Positions 7,988 to 16,689 of a stretch of DNA of 64,000 bases are shown here, in pieces. The stretch is from assembly GCF_900143285.1 (NCBI RefSeq), contig NZ_FRDN01000010.1, forward strand, positions 1 to 64,000, given 5' to 3'. Each line of letters opens with the position of its first letter. Position 1 is the first letter of the stretch. The DNA is from Desulfitobacterium chlororespirans DSM 11544. GTDB lineage: Bacteria; Bacillota; Desulfitobacteriia; Desulfitobacteriales; Desulfitobacteriaceae. The translations under genes and the position numbers were made by a program. The notes beneath the pieces are model-generated. The model ran no database searches. It saw nothing but the letters and a program-made list of their open reading frames with translations, and was not told where the DNA came from.

Positions 7988-10372
7988 TTAGTTCGATGTT
8001 CTCGCATGCACTGTGTTTGATTTAGGGCTTGTATCGAAATCACCGCCCGCCTGAATATAATAATAATACGTGGTTCCCGGAGTTAAGTTCCGATCCGTAT
8101 AATAGGGGTTTACTATAGTATCAATTAGGGTGTAAGTCCCCGAACTGGAAGTAGAGCGATAGATCTTATAATGAGTAGCATTATACACACCATTCCAGGT
8201 CAGATAAATCTGGCTGGAGCCAAGCACGGTAGCAACCAGATTATCCGGCGCAGCCGGTCCAACCGCGCCGGCACCTGTCACAGCATAGGCAATGGTTGAG
8301 AAATCGCTTAAGCCTGCACTGCTGACCGCCTGCACCTTGTAATAATAGGTCATCCCCGGCACCAGGCCTTCATCAATAAGGTAGGTCAGAGGCGAAGTTC
8401 CGGCTATGGAATAAGTTCCCGAAAAAGAAGTGGAACGATAGACCTGATAGTATGTGGCGTTATTTACCACACCCCAAGTAACCATGATACTGGCTGAATC
8501 GATACCGGAAGCGGTCACATTAGCGGGAACAGTCAGGGTATCTCCTTTCAGCAAAGGCGCACCGGCCCCAACTTTCGAATAAGGCCCTGTTCCTCCCGAA
8601 TAAGCAGCCTGCACTTTGTAGAAATAAGTGGTTCCCAACGTCACACTTTCATCGGTATAATAAGGTCTGTTGACGGAAGCAAGCAGAACATAGTTGCCCG
8701 TATCTGCCGTGGTTCTGTAGATATTATAGGTGAAAGCGTTGTCCACAGGACTCCAGGTCAGATAGATCTCTTTGGAACTCAAAGGAGTTACGGTGAAATT
8801 ATCCGGAGCCTGCAGAAAACCGGTATCCGTAAGAGTGGCCGCCTGAACACTGTTGGAAAAAGCACTGGCAGCGGAAGAATTGACTGCCTTTATCTTATAA
8901 TAGTAGGTAACTCCTGAAGATAGATTAGCGTCCGTATAGTAAGGGACACCTACCGTCGTGATCTGATTGTAAGTTCCTGAATAGGAAGTTGACCGGTAGA
9001 TGGCATAGGATGACGCATTGCTGACCGCGTTCCAGGACAGATGAATCTGTCCGGTGCCTAAAGGGTTAGCCACCACATTGGCCGGAGCAGCTAAGGAACC
9101 GCTCTGGGCACCGTTGGACTGAGTGAGGCTCTCTAACAAGCTGTCTGATACAGCTCCGGTTCCTCCAAAGGCTACGATCTTTTGGATGCGGGAAGCATTA
9201 TTTTCAATCAATTTCTCGGTTCCGGAAGGAAGGGGTTTCTTGACCAGAAGCACCGGGGACTTGGATAATGAAGCCAGGACCGAGCCGGACAGGGCATCGG
9301 GATATGCCTCCCCTGTAGCCGCATAGCAAGTGCTCAGATCAAGGTCATTGGCAAAATACTGGATAATCTGCGTATTGGCGTCATAACGATTGGAACCGCC
9401 TAAACGCTGAGGAGCAGGCAACTGATTGACTACAGCATCGCTGAGAATACTGATGTCCCCTAAAACATAAGTTTTTCTTGCTTGAGTGCTTAAGATATCT
9501 TTCAGATTTTTAGACAGACTGTTTCCCGGAGTCAGAAGAATGGGCATCCCCTTTTGAGCAGCGATAGGAGCTATGGATAAAATATCCGCAAAATCCTCAC
9601 CTGTGGCGATGACCGCTTCGTCAAAGTTCCCCATCATCTTGGCAACCAGCAGGGAAGTTTCATACCGATTCAATCCGGCAGCGCGTGATACCTCGATACC
9701 CAAATTCTTAATGGATTGTTCCACTTTAGCCGAGATTACACCTTCTCCGCCGACGATGATGACTTTTTTCACGTTTAGATAGGAAAACTGCCCTTTGGTC
9801 TCTTCTTCCAGTTTATTTTTGGAAGTCAGCAAGATAGGGGCATCGAACTTAGCTGCCAAAGGCGCCGCACACAAAGCATCCGGGTAATTCTCCCCACTGG
9901 CCAGAATAGCATAGTCGGATGCCGTCCAGCCCATCTCGGCAATATTGGCGGAAGTCTCATATCGATCAGAACCCGAGATCCGGTCGCTCAAGATAGAAGA
10001 AGTATCCAACTCTGCCGGTGTTACAGCCCAGGCCGGTGAAGAATAATCGCTGGAGCCTGCGCTATTGATCGCCTGAACCTTATAGTAATAGGTAGTCATA
10101 GGCGTTAAACCCGTATTGCTGTAGTTTGTGCCTGTCACGGCACCCACATAAGTATAAACACCTGAAGCCGAATTAGAACGATAAATATAATACTGACTCG
10201 CTTCGCCGACCCCCTTCCAGGACAGATTGATTTGGCTCCCGCTCACCGCTGCTGCCGTCAACCCGGTCGGAACAGAGGGATTGCTTAGAGCGTATGTACT
10301 CTGTGGAATCATCAGCGCCACGATCAATGCAAAACATACTATAAACATGAATTTGGATCTTAGCCTTCTCAT
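7988..10372 (-). CDS. Secreted FN3 + CWB2 x3 + FN3 x4 protein
   Basis: 794 residues. A signal peptide (1-28), one fibronectin type III domain (about 33-118), three CWB2 repeats (about 130-415, starting RISGSDRYETS), then four further FN3 domains (about 425-790). The FN3 units share the pattern ITLSW-x-NA-YxIYRS-GTY and TYYYKVQA and are close relatives of each other, which suggests recent internal duplication. The ATG is preceded by AGAGGGG. First gene of a leftward run continuing with the LRR-CWB2 protein and the two TolC-like proteins. Probably a wall-anchored binding protein; no enzyme domain is present. Confidence 0.88.
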   Translation of the reverse strand: MRRLRSKFMFIVCFALIVALMIPQSTYALSNPSVPTGLTAAAVSGSQINLSWKGVGEASQYYIYRSNSASGVYTYVGAVTGTNYSNTGLTPMTTYYYKVQAINSAGSSDYSSPAWAVTPAELDTSSILSDRISGSDRYETSANIAEMGWTASDYAILASGENYPDALCAAPLAAKFDAPILLTSKNKLEEETKGQFSYLNVKKVIIVGGEGVISAKVEQSIKNLGIEVSRAAGLNRYETSLLVAKMMGNFDEAVIATGEDFADILSIAPIAAQKGMPILLTPGNSLSKNLKDILSTQARKTYVLGDISILSDAVVNQLPAPQRLGGSNRYDANTQIIQYFANDLDLSTCYAATGEAYPDALSGSVLASLSKSPVLLVKKPLPSGTEKLIENNASRIQKIVAFGGTGAVSDSLLESLTQSNGAQSGSLAAPANVVANPLGTGQIHLSWNAVSNASSYAIYRSTSYSGTYNQITTVGVPYYTDANLSSGVTYYYKIKAVNSSAASAFSNSVQAATLTDTGFLQAPDNFTVTPLSSKEIYLTWSPVDNAFTYNIYRTTADTGNYVLLASVNRPYYTDESVTLGTTYFYKVQAAYSGGTGPYSKVGAGAPLLKGDTLTVPANVTASGIDSASIMVTWGVVNNATYYQVYRSTSFSGTYSIAGTSPLTYLIDEGLVPGMTYYYKVQAVSSAGLSDFSTIAYAVTGAGAVGPAAPDNLVATVLGSSQIYLTWNGVYNATHYKIYRSTSSSGTYTLIDTIVNPYYTDRNLTPGTTYYYYIQAGGDFDTSPKSNTVHARTSN

Positions 10373-10556
10373 TTTATCCCCTCTTTTACCTTATTCTATT
10401 GCACAGCCGATACTTGCCTCACACATAACAATTATAACCGATAAAGCCGAAAGTTTCGAGAATGTTTTTACCTTCATCATTTCAAATTTTCCATAAGTAG
10501 TATATAATTACAATTAATCCTTAGCTATAGTTATTAATTATTTTGGAGGAGATGAC

Positions 10557-12146
10557 TTGATAAAGAAAAGATGTATCATTACTTTCCTTACTATGATTAC
10601 TTTATTTTTTGTAATTCCTGGTACAAGCTATGGTGAGACAACACCTACTTACAGAGCTCTATTAATCGGCAATAGCAATTACTGGGATAACAACAACCTT
10701 CAGGGACCCACCAATGACCTGGTCAAAATGGAAAATGCTCTTTCTCATCATTACTATGGCAGTAATAACACATCCTTCAGCACGATAAAAGCAAAGAGAG
10801 ATGTAACCAAGCAGGAAATCATCAGCAGCATACGGGAAACATTCAAGGATGCTCAAGAAGGCGATATATCCTACTTTTATTATTCTGGACATGGTGCTTT
10901 TGATTATTATAGCAACAGTGCTTATCTAATTGGTGTCGATGGTGAAGGATTAGGAGTTCATGAGTTGGAAATGGAGCTAGGAACTATCCCTGGTACTATA
11001 GTAGTCGTATTGGATAGCTGCCACTCAGGAGGATTTATAAATAAGGAACTACATCTTGAATCTTCAGGGGATACCGTAGATGAAGACTATATCAATGACT
11101 TCAATCATTCCATCGTAGATATTTTTGCTCAGAAAAAAAGCAGAAATTACCTAACCAGCAGTAAGTACAAGGTGATCACCGCCGCTTCTAAATATGAGTA
11201 TTCTTATGACATCAGCTATCTCGATGGATGGGGATGGGGTGGCGAATTTACAAGAGCCTTTGTAACGGGTAATGGCTATAATGGAAATTTCACAGCAGAT
11301 ACTAACTTGGACTTCAATATTACCCTTAATGAAATTTATAACTATGCCAGCAATCATGTTAAAAATAGTAATGTCCAGGTTTGGCCACAAGCTGATAATT
11401 TTATTATCGGATCAGACTTTGGGGACTTATCAAGTGATGGTATCACCGTATGGGATACCTTCATAGATACACCTATTGATAAAATCTGGAATATAAAATT
11501 TAATTTGCAATTAGATGAAAACTCCTGGAAAAACAAAATATATGTACTCGATACTTACCAGAATAAACTCCCTACCCGTCTGGAAAAAAGCGCCAACGGA
11601 CAAATTATCTCGATCATTCCATCTCATAATTATGATTATAGCTCCCCTTACACGATAGTTATAGAAAATGGTATACTGGCAGCAAGCGGGAGTCAACATA
11701 AGAAAAAAGTATTAGCTTATTTCATTACAGAAAAAAACAAACTGGATTATGAAGAACTCGCTCTAAATACCGTCTTAAGCGGTTACTTTTATAGTCATCC
11801 CTATCCATCAGTACAGGAGGCCTTTGAAAGCTTCTTTGGCTACCCTACCTGGGACTACTTTTATTCAACTGACGGCTCACATGTTGTTGAATTTAATGGA
11901 AATGCTTATAAAAATTATGTTTATGGAACGGTGACAATCCAATTTACGGTAGATGTTGAGAATGAAAGCTTTTCAGTTAATTATGCTGCCTTTGACTCTG
12001 ATCCGATGAGTTATTATGAATTTGAAGGTCTTTTAGATGTCATCTATACTAATTATTTTTATCCAAGGGATATGAATAGCATTGACGATATCTTTATAGA
12101 TGAAGATGATAGTCCAGTCCTGGATGAGTATAAAGATCTGACCTGA
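10557..12146 (+). CDS. Secreted caspase-family (C14) cysteine peptidase
   Basis: 529 residues. TTG start at 10557 with GGAGGAG upstream. A signal peptide (1-27) is followed by a caspase-like domain (about 30-270) with both catalytic signatures: YYSGHG with His112 and DSCHSGG with Cys155, plus the opening strand YRALLIGNSNY. The C-terminal 250 residues match nothing I recognise and end in an acidic tail. Caspase-fold bacterial proteases (metacaspase/orthocaspase type) cleave after Arg/Lys or other residues; here export to the cell surface is indicated. Monocistronic, between divergent and convergent surface-protein genes. Its AT-rich composition differs from its neighbours. Confidence 0.85.
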   Translation: MIKKRCIITFLTMITLFFVIPGTSYGETTPTYRALLIGNSNYWDNNNLQGPTNDLVKMENALSHHYYGSNNTSFSTIKAKRDVTKQEIISSIRETFKDAQEGDISYFYYSGHGAFDYYSNSAYLIGVDGEGLGVHELEMELGTIPGTIVVVLDSCHSGGFINKELHLESSGDTVDEDYINDFNHSIVDIFAQKKSRNYLTSSKYKVITAASKYEYSYDISYLDGWGWGGEFTRAFVTGNGYNGNFTADTNLDFNITLNEIYNYASNHVKNSNVQVWPQADNFIIGSDFGDLSSDGITVWDTFIDTPIDKIWNIKFNLQLDENSWKNKIYVLDTYQNKLPTRLEKSANGQIISIIPSHNYDYSSPYTIVIENGILAASGSQHKKKVLAYFITEKNKLDYEELALNTVLSGYFYSHPYPSVQEAFESFFGYPTWDYFYSTDGSHVVEFNGNAYKNYVYGTVTIQFTVDVENESFSVNYAAFDSDPMSYYEFEGLLDVIYTNYFYPRDMNSIDDIFIDEDDSPVLDEYKDLT

Positions 12147-12170
12147 CCCCTTCAAGATTCAATGAAATAG

Positions 12171-12206
12171 AGAAGCCTGGTCGCTCATTAGAGTGGCCAG
12201 GCTTCT
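12171..12206. terminator. Bidirectional hairpin terminator (dispersed family, copy 1)
   Basis: 36-base hairpin with arms AGAAGCCTGGTCGCT and AGTGGCCAGGCTTCT, lying between convergent genes. It has relatives at 24668-24703 and 34040-34075 that differ mainly by pair-preserving changes. Confidence 0.8.
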
Positions 12207-12229
12207 TCCTCAATTTCCTTTCGTTGCAA

Positions 12230-12844
12230 TTAAATCTGGTAACTCTCACTTGTCAACAACTTACCACTGCTATCGTAGGCATAAATTGTAACTTTACCAC
12301 CTTGCTTCAGACCGGAGATGCCTAAGGTATAGGTGTTGTCACCCTGATAATGCATAGGGGTCGAATTGATTTTGACGCTGTAGACATCAGAGCTTGTGGT
12401 CACCTTGAAACTCGTAATAATCTCGGAATAACTGCTTGCTACAGAACTAATCTTGCCCTTGACTTCAAATGGCACCGCAATGGGCTGGCTCAGCTGCTTT
12501 ATGCCATCCTTCCCAGTGATCCCGCCGGTGACAAAGATCCAGTATTTATTGCCCACAGTGTAAGCCTTGGCTGGTTTAATAATAACGGAATTCTCCTCCT
12601 TCGACAAAGTGAGAGTGGCTGCTACAGGGTTATTACGATCATCGGTAAGATAAATATTGTTTTTATTAACTGTGCCTGAGTCAATAGGTTTATTAAACTT
12701 TATCATCCAGGCCTTAAGAGTATCTGTGGTCGACATACTTGTCCATGTATCAAACTCTTGTGGAATCTCCGCTGCCTGAACCGGCATGACCCAGAACGAA
12801 AAGAGGCCTATCCAGATGAGGGCTAGATATAATCTTTTCATCAT
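12230..12844 (-). CDS. Secreted protein with SbsA-like Ig domain
   Basis: 204 residues from ATG at 12844, placed by GGAGG eight bases upstream (the GTG/ATG-like codons further up overlap that site). A signal peptide (MMKRLYLALIWIGLFSFWVMPVQA) is followed by a domain at about 30-130 with the SbsA Ig-like (Big_5) pattern: KAWMIKFNKPID, NIYLTDD, NSVIIKPAKAYTVGNKYWIFVTGGI. A second beta-rich domain ends the protein. No anchor motif. It begins 21 bases after the 1,123-residue repeat protein, so the two are one operon. Confidence 0.75.
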   Translation of the reverse strand: MMKRLYLALIWIGLFSFWVMPVQAAEIPQEFDTWTSMSTTDTLKAWMIKFNKPIDSGTVNKNNIYLTDDRNNPVAATLTLSKEENSVIIKPAKAYTVGNKYWIFVTGGITGKDGIKQLSQPIAVPFEVKGKISSVASSYSEIITSFKVTTSSDVYSVKINSTPMHYQGDNTYTLGISGLKQGGKVTIYAYDSSGKLLTSESYQI

Positions 12845-12865
12845 TTGCTTCACCTCCATCTCAGC

Positions 12866-15800
12866 TTAAATATCAAATACTTCGATCTCACTAAGTTTAT
12901 AGCAGTTTAAAATATCCGTCAGCAGCGTTTTTTCGTTGATCAGCTTAGAGAGAGAATAAGTTCCCTCCAAGGCCTTCTTGGGAGCAATGGTATAGGTTTT
13001 ATTGCCATTGAGCTTAATGACTTCATCGCCTTGCAACGCACTGCCCGTACTATCTAAAACCTTAATGTACGCATCGGTATTCACTGGATCCGGATCGCCC
13101 TCGGCGACTATAGCAAACCCGATATTAAATACTCTGGTGTCCCCATTCTCAGTATAGGTCGAGCTGGTATAAGCGGTGCCATTGATCGTCACACTGATCT
13201 CCGCCACGGCGGTGTGTGTATAGCAATCCAAGGAAGTTATCTTCGTATTGCCGATCTTCGTTTCTTTGCTTACCACAGACTTGAGGTGCTTCGGGGAAAT
13301 CTTAAAGAAAACCTTATCAAAAGTCGTCGCATTAATTAGGGCAGCGAAGCTTCCATCTTCCAGCAACTCCTCAAGGATGGCTGTCGTCGCCGCAGTAGGT
13401 AAGGTAATTCGCAGCTGTCCTGCCGCCGTTACGCTGGAAGTCCCCTTAAGCTGGGCTGTAGTAGGTATCGTCAAGGTGACCTTCTGCTCAGAAGTCGGAG
13501 CATATCCAGGCACTGGGGGAAGCGTAATTTTCAATCCATTCGGCGCTTCTAACGCAAAAGTCTTGGTTGGATCTGCCTTGGTCAGAGCCGTCTTGACAAG
13601 TGTCCAGCTGGCACTATCACTATCGGCAGCAAAGCCATTGATCAACGCTTTGAGTTTCGAGCTATTTGTCAAAAGCGCCGGATCCCATTCTCCATTCGTC
13701 AGGGTGACTATAATCTCTTTCCCCCCATTCACTACCTCGGCGGTGGTCATGTTTAGTCCAGTCCCTGACAAGGTGGCGGCTACACCAATCCGTACACTCT
13801 GGGCTGCCGCCAACACTTTTGCAGCACTGAGCTTTTCATTGACCAACTGGGTTAAGGCAGCTCCGTTTAGACTAAACTTAATCTCTTCAGGGGTATTTGA
13901 GGTGAAATCAGGGATGGGAGGCAACTTGATCGTCAGGGTACTTCCCTTAACAGAAACGTTTTTGTCTGTGATGGCGTCCTTTATTTTGGCTCCGGCAGTG
14001 CCTGCACTAAAACCATTCTTTAAATTTCCGAACTTGGTGGGTGTCAGTATATCTGAAGCCCATGTCCCATTATTCAGCGTGATGATGATGGTTTTGCCAC
14101 CGGCTATCACCGCTTTGGTTTCCAGAGGGGAAACTACAGCCGTGCCGCTTAAATCCAGAGTCACTGCCTTGAGGGTAAAGGAACCAGCGGTAAATGAGCC
14201 CGTAGAATTTGCAGTACAGCCAGATGGGATAACGACCTTGATTTTCTCTTCAGAATCAATCGCATAATTCGGAGCTGCAGGTAAGGTTATGGTCAGCATC
14301 GAATCGCTGCTTCTGACAAAGGTAGAGGAAGCTAGTACTGCTTGCCAAGCCGCCGGCTTTGTCTCTGCTGTAATTCCTGCCATCAATGTATTCCTTTTTG
14401 TCGAATTTGTAGCAATATCCTGTGCCCATAGATCATTTTGCAGAGTGATCACCAAGTCCTTGCCCCCGGTTACAATGTCCGATTCGGTCGCCGTCAGAAC
14501 CGCTCCGGTAAGGACTGCGGACTGATTACTTACCGGGGTGATACTGAAGGTCGGCGAGGCTGAGGCATTGTCAAAAAATGCTCCACCACCAGCGGCTGTC
14601 AGACCTTTGATGGTGTTGATATTTGGCTGTAATGTTATCGGCGAGGAAGGATCGGCGATTTCAGGCAAGGGTGGTAAAACTATCGTAACTGTCTTGTCAT
14701 TATTTCGCGTAAATTGGGCTCCCGCTTTAATAGAAGGAAGTAAGGCATTCCAGCTCCCATGGCTGAATAGTCCATCGATCAGCAATTCCCTTTTTACTTG
14801 ATCGATAGTGACCATCGAGTCCCAAGTGGTATTATACAAAGTGGCGGCAATATCTTTGCCTCCGGAGACCAGATCAAGAATCGTGGCGCCGGAGGTAAGG
14901 GTTCCTGAGATGGCCACCGACGGATTGGCCTTGATCGCAAAGGTTAAGGTGTTGGAAAGGGGATAATTGTTAGTAAGCACGGTCGATGGAATGGCCACAG
15001 TGATTACTTGGTCTTCGCCAATGCTGTATTGTGCAGCTGCTGGTATAGTAATCGTCAGCGTATCATCAGCTACTTTCGTAGTACCGAGCACAAACGCAGT
15101 TCCGGGAGAAGTTTTCGCCTCATCCCAGGCTGCGCTATTGGTCGAAGCAGTCAATCCATTCAGCAAAACAGCCTTTTTTGCTGAATTCGTAACAAGATCC
15201 CCTGCCCATGTATTGTTGCTTAAGGCTAAAGACAATGTAATCCCTGTACTGACCGTTGTAGCTTCCGTCACTACCGGAACTGTCTTCCAGGAAACAATAG
15301 AGTTATCTGTAGCAATAGTAAACTGCGGGTTGACAATATTAGTTAATGGAGTTAATAAGGGTTCCAATAGTGGATCTGTAGGTGTTCCCAATAGCCCTCG
15401 TTCAAGGCTGCCTAGGGTAAAATCCACAGGAGCGGCTATGCTATAGCCGGGCACCGCCGGTAAAGTGATCGTCAAAGCATCGCCATTCACAGTAATGATA
15501 TCATTGGGAAGCGGCTTACTAATCAGAGTATTATAAATCGATGATCCCACCGGCCATATCTTCCCAAAGAGGAGGCGGCGTTGGTCGAAATCCGTTGTCA
15601 CATCGGCGGCCCAACTGCAGTTATAGAGAGTGATTACTAATTGCTTTCCTCCTGCCACAATATCCGACTGGGTCACTCCCTCTGTTAAGGAGCCCGACAG
15701 CGCAGCCTGAGGGTCGGCAGTAATCCTAAAGAACTGTTCCGCAGGAACATTTGAGGAATCCTGAAGCAGTCCTGGAGGCGGGACAAAGGTGATCTCTTGA

Positions 15801-16237
15801 TCTTTGGTAATATTATACGAAGTCAATGCGGGAATAGTAATTGTTAAGGTGGCACCACCAGCATCGCGCATGACAGTAGCTCCAGGCTGGTTCAACAGTG
15901 CCTGCAGCTGTTCCACATCAGGATTATTAGAATCGGTTGTAAACCTATTTATCAAAGTGGGGACAAGAACTAATTGGGTAGGTACTTCTCCTAAACCAGT
16001 GGCCCAAGTATTGTCTGTCAGTGTAAGCTCAATGGTAAATCCACCCGCTCTGACTTCACGTTCAGTTAACGAATTAGGCAGCGTCCAATCAGGGGTCGTC
16101 ATAATTGTCATTGACGCAGGTGCCGCCCATATAGACACCGGGAAAAGTGAAAGCAATAAAAGCACGATGACTAGACATGACAGCCCTCGTGCTCGTGCTC
16201 TATCGCGTAATCTCCTTTTTGTAATTCTAAAATCCAA
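12866..16237 (-). CDS. Very large secreted protein with seven ~130-residue repeats
   Basis: 1,123 residues from TTG at 16237 (AAGGAG eight bases upstream; an ATG at 16285 lacks a ribosome site). A basic N-terminus (RITKRRLRDRARARG) and hydrophobic core form a signal peptide. At least seven imperfect repeats follow, each carrying a GGKxLVITLxNxxWAxD strand pair, a KRxxLxxGI segment and an LTITLPxxPxY strand. The last 180 residues are non-repeated. I do not recognise the repeat as a named family; it is beta-rich and Ig-like in rhythm. Probably a fibrous or layer-forming surface protein. First gene of an operon with the SbsA-like protein. Confidence 0.75.
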   Translation of the reverse strand: MDFRITKRRLRDRARARGLSCLVIVLLLLSLFPVSIWAAPASMTIMTTPDWTLPNSLTEREVRAGGFTIELTLTDNTWATGLGEVPTQLVLVPTLINRFTTDSNNPDVEQLQALLNQPGATVMRDAGGATLTITIPALTSYNITKDQEITFVPPPGLLQDSSNVPAEQFFRITADPQAALSGSLTEGVTQSDIVAGGKQLVITLYNCSWAADVTTDFDQRRLLFGKIWPVGSSIYNTLISKPLPNDIITVNGDALTITLPAVPGYSIAAPVDFTLGSLERGLLGTPTDPLLEPLLTPLTNIVNPQFTIATDNSIVSWKTVPVVTEATTVSTGITLSLALSNNTWAGDLVTNSAKKAVLLNGLTASTNSAAWDEAKTSPGTAFVLGTTKVADDTLTITIPAAAQYSIGEDQVITVAIPSTVLTNNYPLSNTLTFAIKANPSVAISGTLTSGATILDLVSGGKDIAATLYNTTWDSMVTIDQVKRELLIDGLFSHGSWNALLPSIKAGAQFTRNNDKTVTIVLPPLPEIADPSSPITLQPNINTIKGLTAAGGGAFFDNASASPTFSITPVSNQSAVLTGAVLTATESDIVTGGKDLVITLQNDLWAQDIATNSTKRNTLMAGITAETKPAAWQAVLASSTFVRSSDSMLTITLPAAPNYAIDSEEKIKVVIPSGCTANSTGSFTAGSFTLKAVTLDLSGTAVVSPLETKAVIAGGKTIIITLNNGTWASDILTPTKFGNLKNGFSAGTAGAKIKDAITDKNVSVKGSTLTIKLPPIPDFTSNTPEEIKFSLNGAALTQLVNEKLSAAKVLAAAQSVRIGVAATLSGTGLNMTTAEVVNGGKEIIVTLTNGEWDPALLTNSSKLKALINGFAADSDSASWTLVKTALTKADPTKTFALEAPNGLKITLPPVPGYAPTSEQKVTLTIPTTAQLKGTSSVTAAGQLRITLPTAATTAILEELLEDGSFAALINATTFDKVFFKISPKHLKSVVSKETKIGNTKITSLDCYTHTAVAEISVTINGTAYTSSTYTENGDTRVFNIGFAIVAEGDPDPVNTDAYIKVLDSTGSALQGDEVIKLNGNKTYTIAPKKALEGTYSLSKLINEKTLLTDILNCYKLSEIEVFDI

Positions 16238-16388
16238 CTCAATCGCTCCTTCCAATGCTAGCGCCTTTCCACAGAGAATTCTCATACCTAATTCTATTCT
16301 ATCTTAATTTCCAAAATCCTACTTCAAATCCAATTTTTCATTTACTTACTACCTATCCTTGAATAAGATAAAGTCAATTATAGCAAAA

Positions 16389-16416
16389 ACCGCCTCGACG
16401 TTTAAGTCGAGACGGC
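16389..16416 (-). terminator. Hairpin terminator
   Basis: Read on minus: GCCGTCTCGAC, loop TTAAAC-like, GTCGAGGCGG, then TTTTT. 10-bp stem with one wobble. No intact minus-strand gene lies immediately upstream now, so it may be left over from a rearranged module. Confidence 0.7.
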
Positions 16417-16450
16417 TTTTCAAATTCTAATGGTTGAGCTTCTTATGTAG

Positions 16451-16522
16451 TTGACCGCCGGTCTTTGCCACAACCGACGATCGATGAGACATTTGTCTAC
16501 AGCGCATCCTATAAAAGTAGAA
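16451..16522 (+). pseudogene. Decayed duplicate of a surface-module segment
   Basis: About 72 bases clearly resemble 16848-16919 inside silent module 1: CCACAACCGA and ATCCTATAAAAGT are shared, with small indels between. The frame is broken and no start or stop is conserved. It looks like the residue of a third module, or of an older rearrangement, just left of the recombination site. The rest of the 16286-16660 gap holds only the terminator at 16389. Confidence 0.6.
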
Positions 16523-16673
16523 TTAACTTATTGGATACGATTCTATTCTAACGGAAACTATAGAAGTGCACAATCTGTAAGTCTTGGCCGAATTGTAAAC
16601 TAATTGTTAATACGGATTATTTTAGGATATAATTCTGTTACCCTTAGGTATTCTAATGATTTTCATTATTCCG

Positions 16674-16689
16674 GGTAAGTGCTATTACC
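16674..16689 (+). other. Putative recombination core site L
   Basis: GGTAAGTGCTATTACC: 5-bp inverted arms GGTAA/TTACC around the asymmetric spacer GTGCTA. An exact copy, inverted, sits inside the expressed gene at 27481-27496; identity stops exactly at the edges of the inverted repeat. In both places the element is read in the same frame (V-S-A-I-T). Confidence 0.75.

Noticed and set aside
13248-14267. Long plus-strand open frame opposite the 1,123-residue repeat protein (and similar ones at 14967-15446, 15804-16307)
   Set aside because: Mirror frames of a repetitive, hydrophobic-patterned coding sequence; no ribosome sites and no protein-like domain pattern.
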